A stretch of 64,000 bases of DNA from Ignelater luminosus (taxonomy: Eukaryota; Arthropoda; Insecta; Coleoptera; Elateridae): the NCBI GenBank assembly GCA_011009095.1, contig VTPC01007978.1, positions 126,086 through 190,085 of the forward strand, in the 5' to 3' direction. This document shows, one piece after another, positions 34,195 through 45,265 of this stretch; position 1 is the stretch's first letter; the number at the start of each line of letters is the position of its first letter. Both the position numbers and the translations under genes were made by a program. The notes below the pieces were generated by a model that saw only the letters and a list, made by a program, of their open reading frames with translations, ran no database searches and had not been told where the DNA came from.

Positions 34195-35232
34195 TTAAAT
34201 TGGACAACCGCACATATCAAAGCGGAGTTATGTGAAGTTCACGGGGAATCTGCACCATTGTTGAAGATCATTTATCTTCGGATAAATGAATTTAAACATG
34301 GTCGTATATCCACTGAAGGCGAAGCGCGTTCTGGACGCTCCGCAGAGGTCACCATTAAATAATTCATTGAAAAGATTCATGGCATAGTAATAGAAGATCA
34401 ACGAGTGAAGATTCGGGAGATTGCGGAGACTGTAGGCTTATCAACTGAACGGGAAGTATCTTGCATGAAGAATTTTACATGAAAAACCTGTGTGCCCGAT
34501 GGGTGCCACGATTGTTGACTATCAATCAACATAGCACTCGAAAGGACATATCACAACAGAATTTGGTATGATAAATAAAAATCCAAAAGACTTTTGGCGT
34601 CGATTTGTGACTATTGATGAAATTTAGGTTCGCCACTATACACTTGAGTCAAAACAACAGTCAAAGCAGTGAACACAGGCTGGTGAAAAGGCGCCAAAGA
34701 AGGCATACAGCTTTGTCAGCTAACAAGAAATAATTTTTATAGATTACTTGGAATAGGGCAAAACAATAACAAGAGCCTATTATGCATCATTGTTGAAAAA
34801 ATTAAAAGAAAACTTAAAAGATAAGCGGCCTAGATTGGCGCACAAAGAAAGTTTTCTTTCACCAGGATAATGCGCCATCTTACACGTCGACAGTTGCAAT
34901 GGCAAGATTGTTCGAACTAGAGTTCGAATTGGTACTTCATCCGCCTTATTTCCCCGACTTGGCTTTGTGCGACTTTTTCTTGTTTCCAAATTTGAAAATT
35001 TAGGTCAGTGGAAAGAAAGTTTTGTTAAATGAAGCGGTCATTGAAGTCGTAAATGAATATTTTGCAGGGTTTGACAAAACCTACTTTTCCAAGGGAATGA
35101 GAAAATTGGAAAATCGCTGGACGAAGTGTATAGCTTTCAGCAGAGATTATGTTGAAAAATAAATAAAACTTTTTAGCTAAAAAATGCGTTTATCTTTTGT
35201 TTTTACTACACTTATCAAACTATCCTCGTACT
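34195..35232 (+). pseudogene. Mariner transposase, heavily decayed
   Basis: Successive frames give WTTAHIKAELCEVHGESAP near 34200, an N-terminal HTH. VKIREIAETVGLSTE near 34410 is the second HTH. KDFWRRFVTIDE near 34590-34620 is the first catalytic Asp region. VFFHQDNAPSYTSTVAMARL near 34855-34905 has the second Asp, and FPDLALCDFFLFPNLK near 34950-34997 the third. GMRKLENRWTKCIAFSRDYV leads to a stop at 35162. Many stops and small indels interrupt it. This is a classical insect DD34D-type mariner. The right tip lies near 35213-35232, where TATCAAACTATCCTCGTA resembles known mariner ends. The left tip was not found. Confidence 0.85.
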
Positions 35233-35319
35233 ATCGTTAATACGAAAGGTAAAGCAATTTAATACTCGTACAAATACGAAAGATCACAATAGCAAAAAAC
35301 CTTATAAGCATCATATTCC

Positions 35320-35592
35320 AAAATGATTATCTCGAGGTACGCGATGGGTAACCCTGAAGTCTCCTATTGGTGATGTAGTCCACATATTCCTCTATCACGC
35401 TCACATAGTCAGTTTTCCAACGTTTGCGTTTAGAGAGATTTTTCCGCTTTTCCTCAGGAGGATCCCTGGAGTTAGGTGCATATTTGAAAATGATTATCTC
35501 AAGCTATGCGATGGATAACTTCGATTCGAAGTCGCCTTAGAGTGATATATTTCACATGTCTTGCTATCACGCATACGTGGTCAGTATTCTAT
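35320..35592. repeat. Two-copy direct repeat, about 165-bp spacing
   Basis: AAAATGATTATCTCGAGGTACGC at about 35322 and AAAATGATTATCTCAAGCTATG at about 35488 begin two copies of about 100 bp that stay alignable through CTATCACGC and GTCAGT. It may be a relic of a satellite array. Confidence 0.6.
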
Positions 35593-35594
35593 TA

Positions 35595-37852
35595 GTTGCG
35601 GTTGGTAGGTGAGTATGCTACTCGCAAATACAATCAGGTAATGAGATTGGTAAATATGTGGCAAATGTGAGATCACTCACGTTATACCACGGATATTAGA
35701 TAGAACACGTTTGACTGATGTGACCCTTCAACCAATCAGTAGCGGATGATATCGATTTAATCCTTGGTCTATCCTACTTCCCGCTGTTCTATCTCCAACA
35801 TGATAGGCATTCAAAAAGTGCTGGCGCCATAAATTTAAAATATGGTATTATTGTCGGAGTTTGGCATCAAAGTTTAATTACAAACCACTTTAAAGAATGA
35901 CTAGATGTAGAATATGATTACTAATTAAGTCTAACGGTAAAGAAACGTTATTCAACTTAATTTTAAAATTCACAAGGAATATAAAATGCTTTGTGGTTTC
36001 CAAGGTCTTAAAAAGACATCACTACAAGTTACATTAGGAAAACAAAAGCATCTATCTAATGTATTTCTACACAAAATAAGAGAAAACACATCGAAATACA
36101 TGATAAAGCGTGAGGTGAAAACGTTGTTACGCCAATCTTCGCCCAATTAGTTGATTATGTCTTTTCTAAGCTTTTCTGTTATCCGTCATGTTATACAACC
36201 TTCTGTTTTCCTAACTGCCTCTCCTTGAAGTCAAAGTACGTTTATCATCAATGCGTACTACATATATTTACGTGATTTACGTGTGTGTAAACTTTGTCTT
36301 TAGGTACAGTAAATAAGTCTTCCACCTTTATAACGTCCCAAGGGCTGTAATGAATCATTACGTCCTTGTTCCAAACGAAAATAAATTTAGTTTACGGGCA
36401 AAAAAATGTACTTTCTACGGGAGTAAGTAATATCACAGTCTTGATTAGGCTGTCGGCTTTGCCTCGAGCGCAATACTCACGTCTCGACTGCAATAAATTA
36501 CCTTCCTTCCTTGGTACGTAAATAACTATTACATATATGCTTCTTTATTATTAAATTGTGTATAGTATGAAATCTGTCCTAAGTAGTAGGCCACGGCTTC
36601 CACTGTTGCCATATGTATTTGTACATGAAATTGTTTGGTTACTTTATGCTTGCGAGTGATGTTTTTGTTAATAATGAGGAAAGTGGCAGAGGCGTTTCCT
36701 ATTGCTTATGCTGCTGTCGTTGTAATAAATAATGAACATATATGATGATAATAGCGTTACTCTTTAACTTTTGGTTAATAATAGCATTAGGGCTGGCCGG
36801 CCCAAGACATGTTGGCGTCTTCAATCAAACATTGTTTTGCGCCATAGGCTCCCTTGGAGACCTAACAAGTTCCCGATGGACTTCTCTACTTTGGTGTCCT
36901 TTAGGCTGCTGAAGTTAAATTTTGGAATTTGGAAACTTAAAATTAGTATTCTTCTGAAGAAATTGTTAGCTTTTTTCTTGAATTCTATTTTATGAAAGTG
37001 CCTCTTACCCAAGGAGCAGGCTGTGCATATGGTAACAATGGAAACTGTAAGCCAACATTCGAGAATTCAGCACTTGCATACACTATAGGACACATATCAT
37101 ACTACACACCATTTTACTTTAGGTACAACTTATAAACCATGCATACACAAAGCATAGTTGAAGTTCCAAGTTTGAAAACAAACTAGGTTGTTTCATATGG
37201 TCAAATTCGCCCAATTTCTTATGTTTTCGCTACTCTTATCGCATAATTTCTATGTTCAGCAGGAGCATTCTTACATTGGTTTTCATTATGTGTTTCTTAT
37301 GTGATATAAAAAACTTATTGATATTAATATCAGGGTGTTTTCAAAAGTAAGGACGAAACTTGAACACTGTAGAAGGCATCAAAGTATACAAAACATGTAA
37401 ACAAGAAATCTTCCTATTAGTAGTAGTAAAGAAGCTATTAAGTGGTTTAACAATATCTTTCACACTGGAGGTCACAGGGTCGTATTTTGTACTTTTATAG
37501 CTAAATACATAAAAATTATTTAATGAATCTTGAAGTTTAAAAAAAAACGTACATTTACTAAACCTTTTTCTAATTTTTAAAAAGTAATTCGTAAAATCGT
37601 CCAATCATTAAATTTCTTTCGAACAATAATTTAATATAATATTCGTTGCCAGGGTACAATCAGTCGTGAAGTAGGAATGCCGACCATTCTCTTACTTTTG
37701 TTTCAATTTGCTGTTACAAGAGAAAGCAATCACAACGGCCTATCAAAGCTTTTTATTGTATTAGTAATACCCTAATTGTGAGAAATCTAAAAATTCTATA
37801 AAAAAAAAATCTTTATTTGAGATCTTTGTTTCATTTCTGTGTGCAAGTCCAG
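35595..37852. other. Intergenic/intronic, nothing recognised
   Basis: Short open frames without domains. ATCAGGGTGTTTTCAAAAG near 37330 may be an isolated transposon end. Confidence 0.35.
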
Positions 37853-38058
37853 TTCTGAGCTGGATAGTAATTAATTACTTGATAATTTAAATTACTACTT
37901 TAATTACTATTCCACAAAAAGTAATTGGAATTAAATTCTTACGAGTAAAAAGTATTTAGTAATTTAAAAATTACTTTTATACTAAAGTAATTTATAATAA
38001 ATGTAACTTAAGTAATTGAATTACTTAAAAAGTAATAGCCTTGAAAATGTTTTTGAAA
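37853..38058. repeat. TAATTAC-rich element, hAT-like tip
   Basis: Starts GAGCTGGATAGTAATTAATTAC and contains a dozen or so TAATTAC/GTAATTA words. It resembles 49305-49485, which ends with the complementary form (TACCCAGCTCTAG). These tips resemble hAT MITEs with AGAGCTGGG ends. Confidence 0.5.
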
Positions 38059-38202
38059 ATCACATTAAGCATCCAACCTAAATGACAAATTTGACGAAAA
38101 GAATTTAATTTTATTGTAATAAAGTGGACAGAAAATGCCACGTCGACGTTGCACCCACTTTAAAAAACGTTTTGCAAGGAAAAAGCGGGAAAGATAAATC
38201 TA

Positions 38203-40617
38203 AAGTATATTCAAATCCGACATACACTGGAACACGCGCTAGGCACGTGATCACAACAAACATTTGTCAAGTCGAGGTATAGAGTGAATCAGGACCGCAT
38301 TTTGTAAGTTTTTTTTAATCTGCTAGAAATTTTAATATTTTTTAAGCTATTTCTGAAAAAAGGGTCTATAAAAAGAAGTCAATACATATCAAATGCTAAA
38401 TAAAAATTTCTATATATAAATAATACATGTAATCTCCATTATTTTATTAATTATTATTTTTTTGGCAGAGTAAAAACAAAGCCTGTAGAATAATTATTAT
38501 TCCATACATGTGGAGTCTTTTTTATATTTGCATCATATTTGCCATTTTTAAATAAAACATACTATATTTACAAAACTAGAGCTTAAAAGAATTACTCTGA
38601 TTCGTCATCCCACTCTGATGTACTGCTATCTTCACCAACATTTATTATACGTGGTTCAATATGGATTTCTATTACGTTGTCTAGGTCCCACATTTTTTGC
38701 TCTATATTATTTTGCACGTGTTGTATGCAATTTTTTCATTTTTGTGCGGTAATTGTTCCTACTGCTTCGAAAAAAATAGTTTTCATATCTTGAAATTTAA
38801 ATGTGGTGTTTTTTCTGCGACGTAGTTCTTCATATCAGCCCAAACTAGTTCTATTGGATTTAGCTCGCAGTGCTATGGTGAAAGCCTCAATACTATTTCG
38901 TTTTGACTTTTAGCCATTTCATCGATAATATATTTATTGTAATTTTTTTATGTTCATTGACGATGGCTAAAAGTTCTACTTTGAGTAAACAATCATCGAA
39001 CTTGATTTGTTTTGAACGTAAGCAGTCCTGGATGTCTGATTTTTTCCATCCAGATGTTGGAATTTTTTCCATTTTTCTTGAATGGTACTGTGCATTATCT
39101 AGGACAATTACCGAATTTTCCTCTAGCCTGGGCAAACTATTTGAAAACCAATTTTCAAATGATTCGCCAACCATCTCTTCGTGATAATCTCCAGACTTTT
39201 TAGACTCAAAAGCCCATAAGGCATCGGGAACAAAGCCGTCTTCGCTACCAATGTGACATATAATAAGTCTCTTGCCTTTACCTGTAAATCCAAAAATCGC
39301 TAGTTTCGACGACATTTTTAAAAATTAAGAATTATGGTAACTTTTCGTTAAAAAGTAAATAAATTTTAACATGCTGATTAAACTCTTAATTTTAGGTACT
39401 TTTAAATTAAAAATTTGTTGAATAAGAATTATAAAAATCTGGTCAGTATTTACCCGAAGGATTTTTTAGTCCAGTGGAGAGACCATCCAAAAATGTTTGT
39501 CTTGATGATTGAACAGAATTATCCGCCCAAATTTTGGATTTTGTGTGGCCAGCATTCACCCACGTCTCATCAAGATAATAAATCTTTCGATTTTCATTTC
39601 GATAGGACTTAATTTTCTTTAAATACTCTCTCTTACAAATAACAATTTCGTCCTTATCCATCAGCATACTATTTCTGCCACGTTTTCGAAATCTAAAGTT
39701 AAGTTTTTTAAGTAATTTATAAAAGGTTGTCCTTTTGAAGCTGGGTAAAAGAGGATCGTCGTTCACTTCCTTCAACACTTTATCCACAGTAGGAAGCTCA
39801 TTTCTAAAGAAAAACTGATGTACTTTCCTTCGTATGACGTTCCTAACAGCATCGTCCACAGAGTCAACGGTGTTTTTTCGATTCTCGTTGGTTCTTGGTT
39901 CAGAAAACGAGTGGGTATTGTTATATTCTTTAATTATATTAAAAACACTTCGCCACACACGCCGGATTTATTTGCCACTTTTATAGCTCCGTCGTTTACT
40001 GTTGAACCAGGTTTCTCATTTACCTCACATTTATAAATATTAAGAATCATTTCCTTTGTACTAGCGTCGAAGTGTCGTTTTTTTGCCCTTTTTTTAGGAG
40101 GGCTTAAACCAATTTCCACGATCTCGTCAGCTGTATCGGTGCTGGACATCTCGAATGGCCTGATTATTTAAAAATAATTGCTCTTAAGCTTCATATATTG
40201 CAAAAGAAACAAAATACTTACCAATTACGAATTAATTTCCAACAAATAAAAAATAATAAAAAGAAAGTCAAATTATTTACTATACCAACACTATATACAA
40301 ACAAACAATAATAAAAAAATTCACAATATTCACTATACTAACACTATATATAAACAAAAAATAATTATAAAAAGAAAGTCACAATATTCACTATAACTTT
40401 TTTCACAGAAAAACAAAATCAATACTATAACAGTTAACGTTAGTGAAGAAATTTACCAGTAAACTAATTCCGACCCTGTAAAAACATCGTCTTCATGCAG
40501 CGTGTTATTTTCGTCCGACAATAGAGGGGCAGATTTCGAGCAATCACGAGCTGACCACGCGGCTATCATGCGTTGTTGTTTACCAACAAGCGGTGCGTGT
40601 TGGATTTGAATATACTT
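38203..40617 (-). mobile_element. Tc1/mariner-related DDE transposon with intron
   Basis: The inverted ends are AAGTATATTCAAATCCGACA at 38203 and AAGTATATTCAAATCCAACA read on the minus strand from 40617. TA lies directly outside both ends (38201-38202 and 40618-40619). The 2415-bp element holds a single minus-strand transposase gene. TIR length is about 23-26 bp with one mismatch in the first 20. The TA target site and TIRs place it in the IS630/Tc1/mariner superfamily. Confidence 0.85.
38592..40149 (-). pseudogene. DDE transposase with spliced intron, multiple lesions
   Basis: ATG 40149 begins MSSTDTADEIVEIGL with a nuclear-localisation-like PPKKRAKKRHF. An HTH region follows. The first Asp is in IYYLDETWVNAGHT (near 39600-39560), the second in SVIVLDNAQYHSRKMEKIPT (near 39110), and the Glu in HCELNPIELVWADMKNYV (near 38850). 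Spacing between the second Asp and the Glu exceeds 60 residues, long for this superfamily. A 172-bp intron, 39453-39282 (GTAAATAC...GATTTACAG), joins NPSG to KGKRLIICHIG in frame. Lesions are a two-base TG duplication near 39950, a single-base indel in an A-run near 38940, a Tyr to stop change before HCELNP, and further stops downstream. It ends EWDDESE, stop 38592. I know this GKGKRLI family from insect genomes but cannot give it a firm name. Confidence 0.85.
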
Positions 40618-40878
40618 TAAGTAGCCTAGAGTGCATTGGCTAGACAATAGATGGGTACAGAGCCAAATTGGCCGAATTGGTTCGTAAACAACTAAACAGG
40701 TTCGTATATTTTACAGCTTGACTAGTAGAATTAAATTTGATAAGATATCTGCCCTAGAGTTACTTTCTGCTGGTAAATCTGCCTTTATAGGAGCCAATTC
40801 TGCCCCCTGGGTAGTTTCCGTAGCCATGTATGGGCTAGACTAATAACAAAAGACTAATGAATATAAGACGGAGTTATA

Positions 40879-42339
40879 CAGGGTGTTAGTGAACTAATAG
40901 TAGCCCGGGAAACAGGTAGGGGACATCAATACAAACAGAAAAGTCTTATACAACCATGGTCAAATCTCAACGGTTTTCCCAGAAAAACTTTAATAAAGTT
41001 CCAGATTTTCATACGTTATTATTCAATAACTAATGTAGATTCCACTTTGAGATTTGTTCAGAAGATTGGTCTCATCCAGTCTAATAAAAAGTATTGTAAA
41101 ATTTTTTTGTAAATTTATTAGTTTAGCCACAAAAGAACAAAATGCATTACGAAAAATGCATGAATGAAATTACTAAGAGAATTGGCAACTCTGCATTAGT
41201 TGAAAAGGAAATTTCACTTTCACACTTTCTCTTTCTTTAAGCCAGACCTTCCAGTAAATTGCGGGTGGTTTGTTCCTTTTACCGTCAGCTAACTTCTTTT
41301 ATCTTGGTCAAAGAAGTAAACCCATCTTTGTTCTGCTTTTAAGCTTTAAGTGCACCCCCTAGGAAGTTTACGTACAACGGTTCTAGTTTAAACGGGAAAA
41401 AACAAATTATTTGTACAGGACATACGCTAAAATTCAAAACATCTGAATTTAGAGCAACAAACAAGCTTTTGCAACCAGCCATGTGATTACAATCATTTCA
41501 AGTTTAGTTTCCTTTAGTGCGCAATGGACACTTATTACACCCTTTTCTAACATCTTTATGCAATGCTAATAATTTAGATAATTTTTAATCAAGGAATACC
41601 TTGACATGCGAAGATGAGTGTAGGTATTTTTTAACAAATCCCCTTTTTCTAAAAAAACACGTACTCCTTAAAATCAAAGAATTATTGAGACTTTCGATAT
41701 TAGCACAAAATAAAATCATAAGCAATCCAAACAGCAATTAAGCTTGTTTTCCAATAGACATTTTTCGGTAATCACAATAATCCCCTTTTTGTCTAAGTAT
41801 TTCAATTTACACTGTATTATTAGTTGTGTAAAATTTTGTTGAATGATGGTTTCCAGCAAATCCTAACATCAAACTAGCTGCAAGTAACTTTTTTAATTTA
41901 CTTTTTTCAATTATTCCCTAAAAACCAGCATTAAACAAAAACCACATTTTACGTAAATTTACATTACAAGAGTCTAGTTTTAAACGATTTGTACAATACC
42001 GTTCTGTTGCTTAAAGAAGTAACAGCCTACACCCCTTTTAAGTAGGTACAACAAACAGAAGATTATTTAGGGTTTTATGACAAAGGATTCATACCAGGTA
42101 GAACTTCTTAGGAAATTGAACTCAACTTTCTAGTGATTTATTAGGGATTGTCTAAAATAAGTTTGCAAAAGTCTATAATCAAGGTTTTAGTGCGACACCG
42201 TTGCCAGATAGTGCTGGCTGTTTTTCACATTTTCTCGAAAACGGAGCAAGATAGAAACAATTTTTAATAGAATTTTCTATTTCAAATGACTTTTCCTATC
42301 ACCTGTTTCACGGAGTACTATTAGTTTACTAACACCCTG
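40879..42339. mobile_element. Non-autonomous TIR element, 1.46 kb
   Basis: The ends are CAGGGTGTTAGTGAACTAAT at 40879 and CAGGGTGTTAGTAAACTAAT read inward from 42339, flanked by TA on both sides. Similarity continues for about 40 bp, through AGTA and GAAACAGG. No transposase motif is visible inside, so it is a long non-autonomous Tc1/mariner-type element or a fully decayed one. Confidence 0.75.
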
Positions 42340-42696
42340 TATAGGAAGATGATATACACGAGCATGCAAAATGCGAACAAAATTGGACAAACAATTTTTA
42401 AAATACTGTGAAAAGAAAAGTTCTTAGGGTACCCCTTTTTTAAGGCCCCTAGCTCCCTTAAAATTTGGAAAATTGACAAACTGAAAAATACGGGTCTGTT
42501 AATTTTCTTTCTCAAATATACCCTCTCAGTTTGATAAGCGAATTTAGAGGTACCCTTGTATATTATATTATAATTCAACAATGACACGGTCTAATCCCCA
42601 AAGACGTCGGTCGGTCAATTTATTGATATCTTCACTTTCGTATAACATTATTGTATTAGTAGCATAATGTAAACATTTTGTTGCTGTAAAAAATGG

Positions 42697-42912
42697 GAGA
42701 AAAAAGACATCTGGGAATGCAAAACATAACCACAACGAACTCCGTTTTGTTACTTTTTTTTCAAACTTTGGCGGCCATTTTGATCAAGTTCCCGAGGTAA
42801 TATCAAAAAACGAAAACACCACGTTGCTTTTAGTTTTTGATGTAAAATCCAAATCTGAAGTCAAAATCTCAAAATTTTAAAAAAAGATGCGGACAGACAG
42901 ACAGACAGATTT
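42697..42912. repeat. Dispersed repeat, pair of 60313-60550
   Basis: Shared blocks in order are ACATCTGGGAATGCAAA, CATAACCACAACGAACTCCG, TTGGCGGCCATTTTGA, AATCCAAATCTGAAGTCAAAA and a terminal GACAGACAGACAGA. The copy at 60313 has about 25 extra bases in the middle. No coding capacity was seen; the class is unknown, possibly a LINE or SINE 3' end with a microsatellite tail. Confidence 0.7.
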
Positions 42913-43530
42913 CGCAAATTTAGTAACAACTCCTATCGAAGTTTGTTGAATATTACTAATATTAGCTTTGAGTTGATTCATTTGTTCTTTGGCGTGAATT
43001 AGAGAACGGAATCCACTGCATACTTGATTATTATCACTCATTTTTAATATATTTTTTAATATTTAGTGTAGTTCATTTGATTTTGATGTGAACTGTCAAG
43101 TCTTTCTGATGTTGGTTATAGGAGTAAATGCGTACTGACAAAAGTCAATTTGAATTAAACTTTACATTAACAGTTCTTACAGGTTGTTTAATATAAGCAT
43201 ATAAGTTATAAAAATTACTAGTTTACATTTATTCCTGTAACCAACATTAGAAAACCTTGACAGTTTAAATAAAAATCAAATGAACTATATGCTGTAATTT
43301 ATATCAAGTCTATGCCAATCACTGAAATCAGTGTAAAATCGTAGCTTGAGAGCAAAACTATTCTGACAAGAATTTTTCGTCTTTTATTAATTCAATATCC
43401 TACGTTTGTAAATTAATTATAAATTTTAAAAAACAACTAAAATTTAGAAAAAAAAATACAAAATAACTAGTTCGAACAGGTATATCACACATGCGCGTCA
43501 TTCCTTCTTAATCTTCGAAATCTTGTTTTA
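42913..43530. other. Spacer with a small inverted repeat
   Basis: TAGTGTAGTTCATTTGATTT near 43065 and AAATCAAATGAACTATATGC near 43272 are inverted, with ATGTTGGTTA/TAACCAACAT also shared, suggesting a relic MITE of about 220 bp. Nothing else is supported. Confidence 0.4.
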
Positions 43531-43532
43531 TG

Positions 43533-44132
43533 TACGAGAGGCACTGCTAAAATTCGCAGAAAAAGTAAAACAAAACACACATTACGTTATGTAAATCGCT
43601 TTATTGCTTCTCAAAATATTCGCCTTTAACATCTATACATTTTTGCATTTGATGGAATCACTCTTCGAAACATTTTCTCCACTCTGAACGAGGTACCTCC
43701 GAAACATTTACATGCTTCAATGGCGTCTTCAGGCGATAAAAAATGCTTGCCACTCATTTTATTTTTGAGTTTTTGAAACAAGAAGAAGTTATTTGGGCAA
43801 TAAATCAGGCAAATATGGACAATAAGTCATTAATGTGATGTTTTCACTGGTCAAAAAGTCTACAGTTCGTTGTGCTGTATGCGCACTCACACAGCTGCAG
43901 AGCTTCCTTACATTCAAATGATCGTGCAAAATCGTATGTATTTGTTTCACTGCAATGCCTAAGGATACGTCTATCTCTCTGTATGTCATACGTCGATCTG
44001 CTTTAATTATTTCACGCACAGCATTGATGTTTTTCGCGACAACAGAGCTGCATGGGTGACCTTCGCCAACATCGTCATCAAATGTTGGTCTTCCAACCAT
44101 TTGTAAACCATAGCTTTTGTGATACAACACAA
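43533..44132 (-). pseudogene. Mariner transposase with large internal deletion
   Basis: The minus strand from 44132 gives MVGRPTFDDDVGEGHPCSS, then AVREIIKADRRMTYREIDV and IHTILHDHLNVRKLC, i.e. the linker and second HTH of a SETMAR-like mariner. It then jumps directly to SAHTAQRTVDFLTSENITL and YCPYLPDLLP. The span holding the first Asp and the second Asp is deleted, and the frame breaks after LPDLLP, although NNFFLFQKLKNKMSGKHFLS is readable in another frame. A tip-like TACGAGAGGCACTGCTAAAA lies at 43533. The other end is missing. It was probably a non-autonomous deletion copy before decaying. Confidence 0.8.
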
Positions 44133-45257
44133 TGTTTATTGAAAGTTTATAACTATCTTTTATATTTTACGTTTATAATTTTTTTTATGTCAAATAATTT
44201 GGCCAAAAGTCAAATAATTGCGATTAAAGGTTATAATGTGATTATTTTATGCACCTTGGATGATCTTTTATTGATGATCTATAATGACACCATGATCAAC
44301 ACGTGACCAATCTCTATATTTTACATTTCCTTTTTATTACTTCAAAAAAAAGTTTAAAATTTTGTTTTCTATTTTGAATATCTTCAAATTTAACTTATTT
44401 CTTTTTTATCTACCACCTTTTTTTATTCTTGTTTAACTTCACTTAACCACAACCTTGTTAACTTTACGTTTCCTGTTCCTTTTCCGCAGATCTCCTTGTT
44501 TACATACACCCTTCACCGCGTAGGTCTTCCACTGTTAATGATTATCCAAGCCTCCTCAATATGTCACCGTTCAGTCCACTGGCTGCTTAAGTCCTCACCA
44601 AAGACATTTGAACCACACATATCAACGGTTCCATTATTCGTTAATTCACGAAGTTATTCCTTTTTTTATTATATTTTCCATTCTCCCACATCAACAATAA
44701 GAAAAATCAGTAATCAGGATATGTACCATTTTATTAACATCATTATTTTTAAATATGCTTCTTTTAATACAACTTCAATCATGACAAATGTAATTTTAAT
44801 TAATAACTTTTCTTTTCTTTAATAAATTTTAAATAACTTTTCTACATTTCTAAACTCTTTTTAAAAACTTTTTTCTCCACTTCCTATCAAGAATTATTCA
44901 ACAAATTCAACTGTTTTTTTTACATAAACTCCTTATCAATTTTTATCAATAAACAACTATCATGCAATCATATCATTTAACTAATCTAGAATGTTCATTT
45001 TCTTAACTTATTTACAAATCGTAACTTATATACTATATAATACATTTCCAAATATTTAAAATGTTCAATTTAATTGTTTGATACTTTGTTGTCACATTGT
45101 ATGTCTTTAAAATTGAATTTAGTGAAGATCATTGTCATTATTACTTTTTCTTATTTGGGCATCGCTTTAGATTTTTGAAAATCATCACACTTTGTATGGT
45201 ACTTCATCCCCAAATAACGAACTATGTCGTTTCTTACAAATGTGACAATTCCATAAC
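44133..45257. other. Pyrimidine-leaning AT-rich spacer
   Basis: 44330-44900 is T- and C-rich on the plus strand. An open frame of 108 codons at 44496-44822 has no recognisable domain and looks compositional. Confidence 0.35.
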
Positions 45258-45265
45258 GCTGGCAA

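Noticed and set aside
44496..44822. 108-codon open frame
   Set aside because: Pyrimidine-rich composition, no recognisable domain and no splice support.
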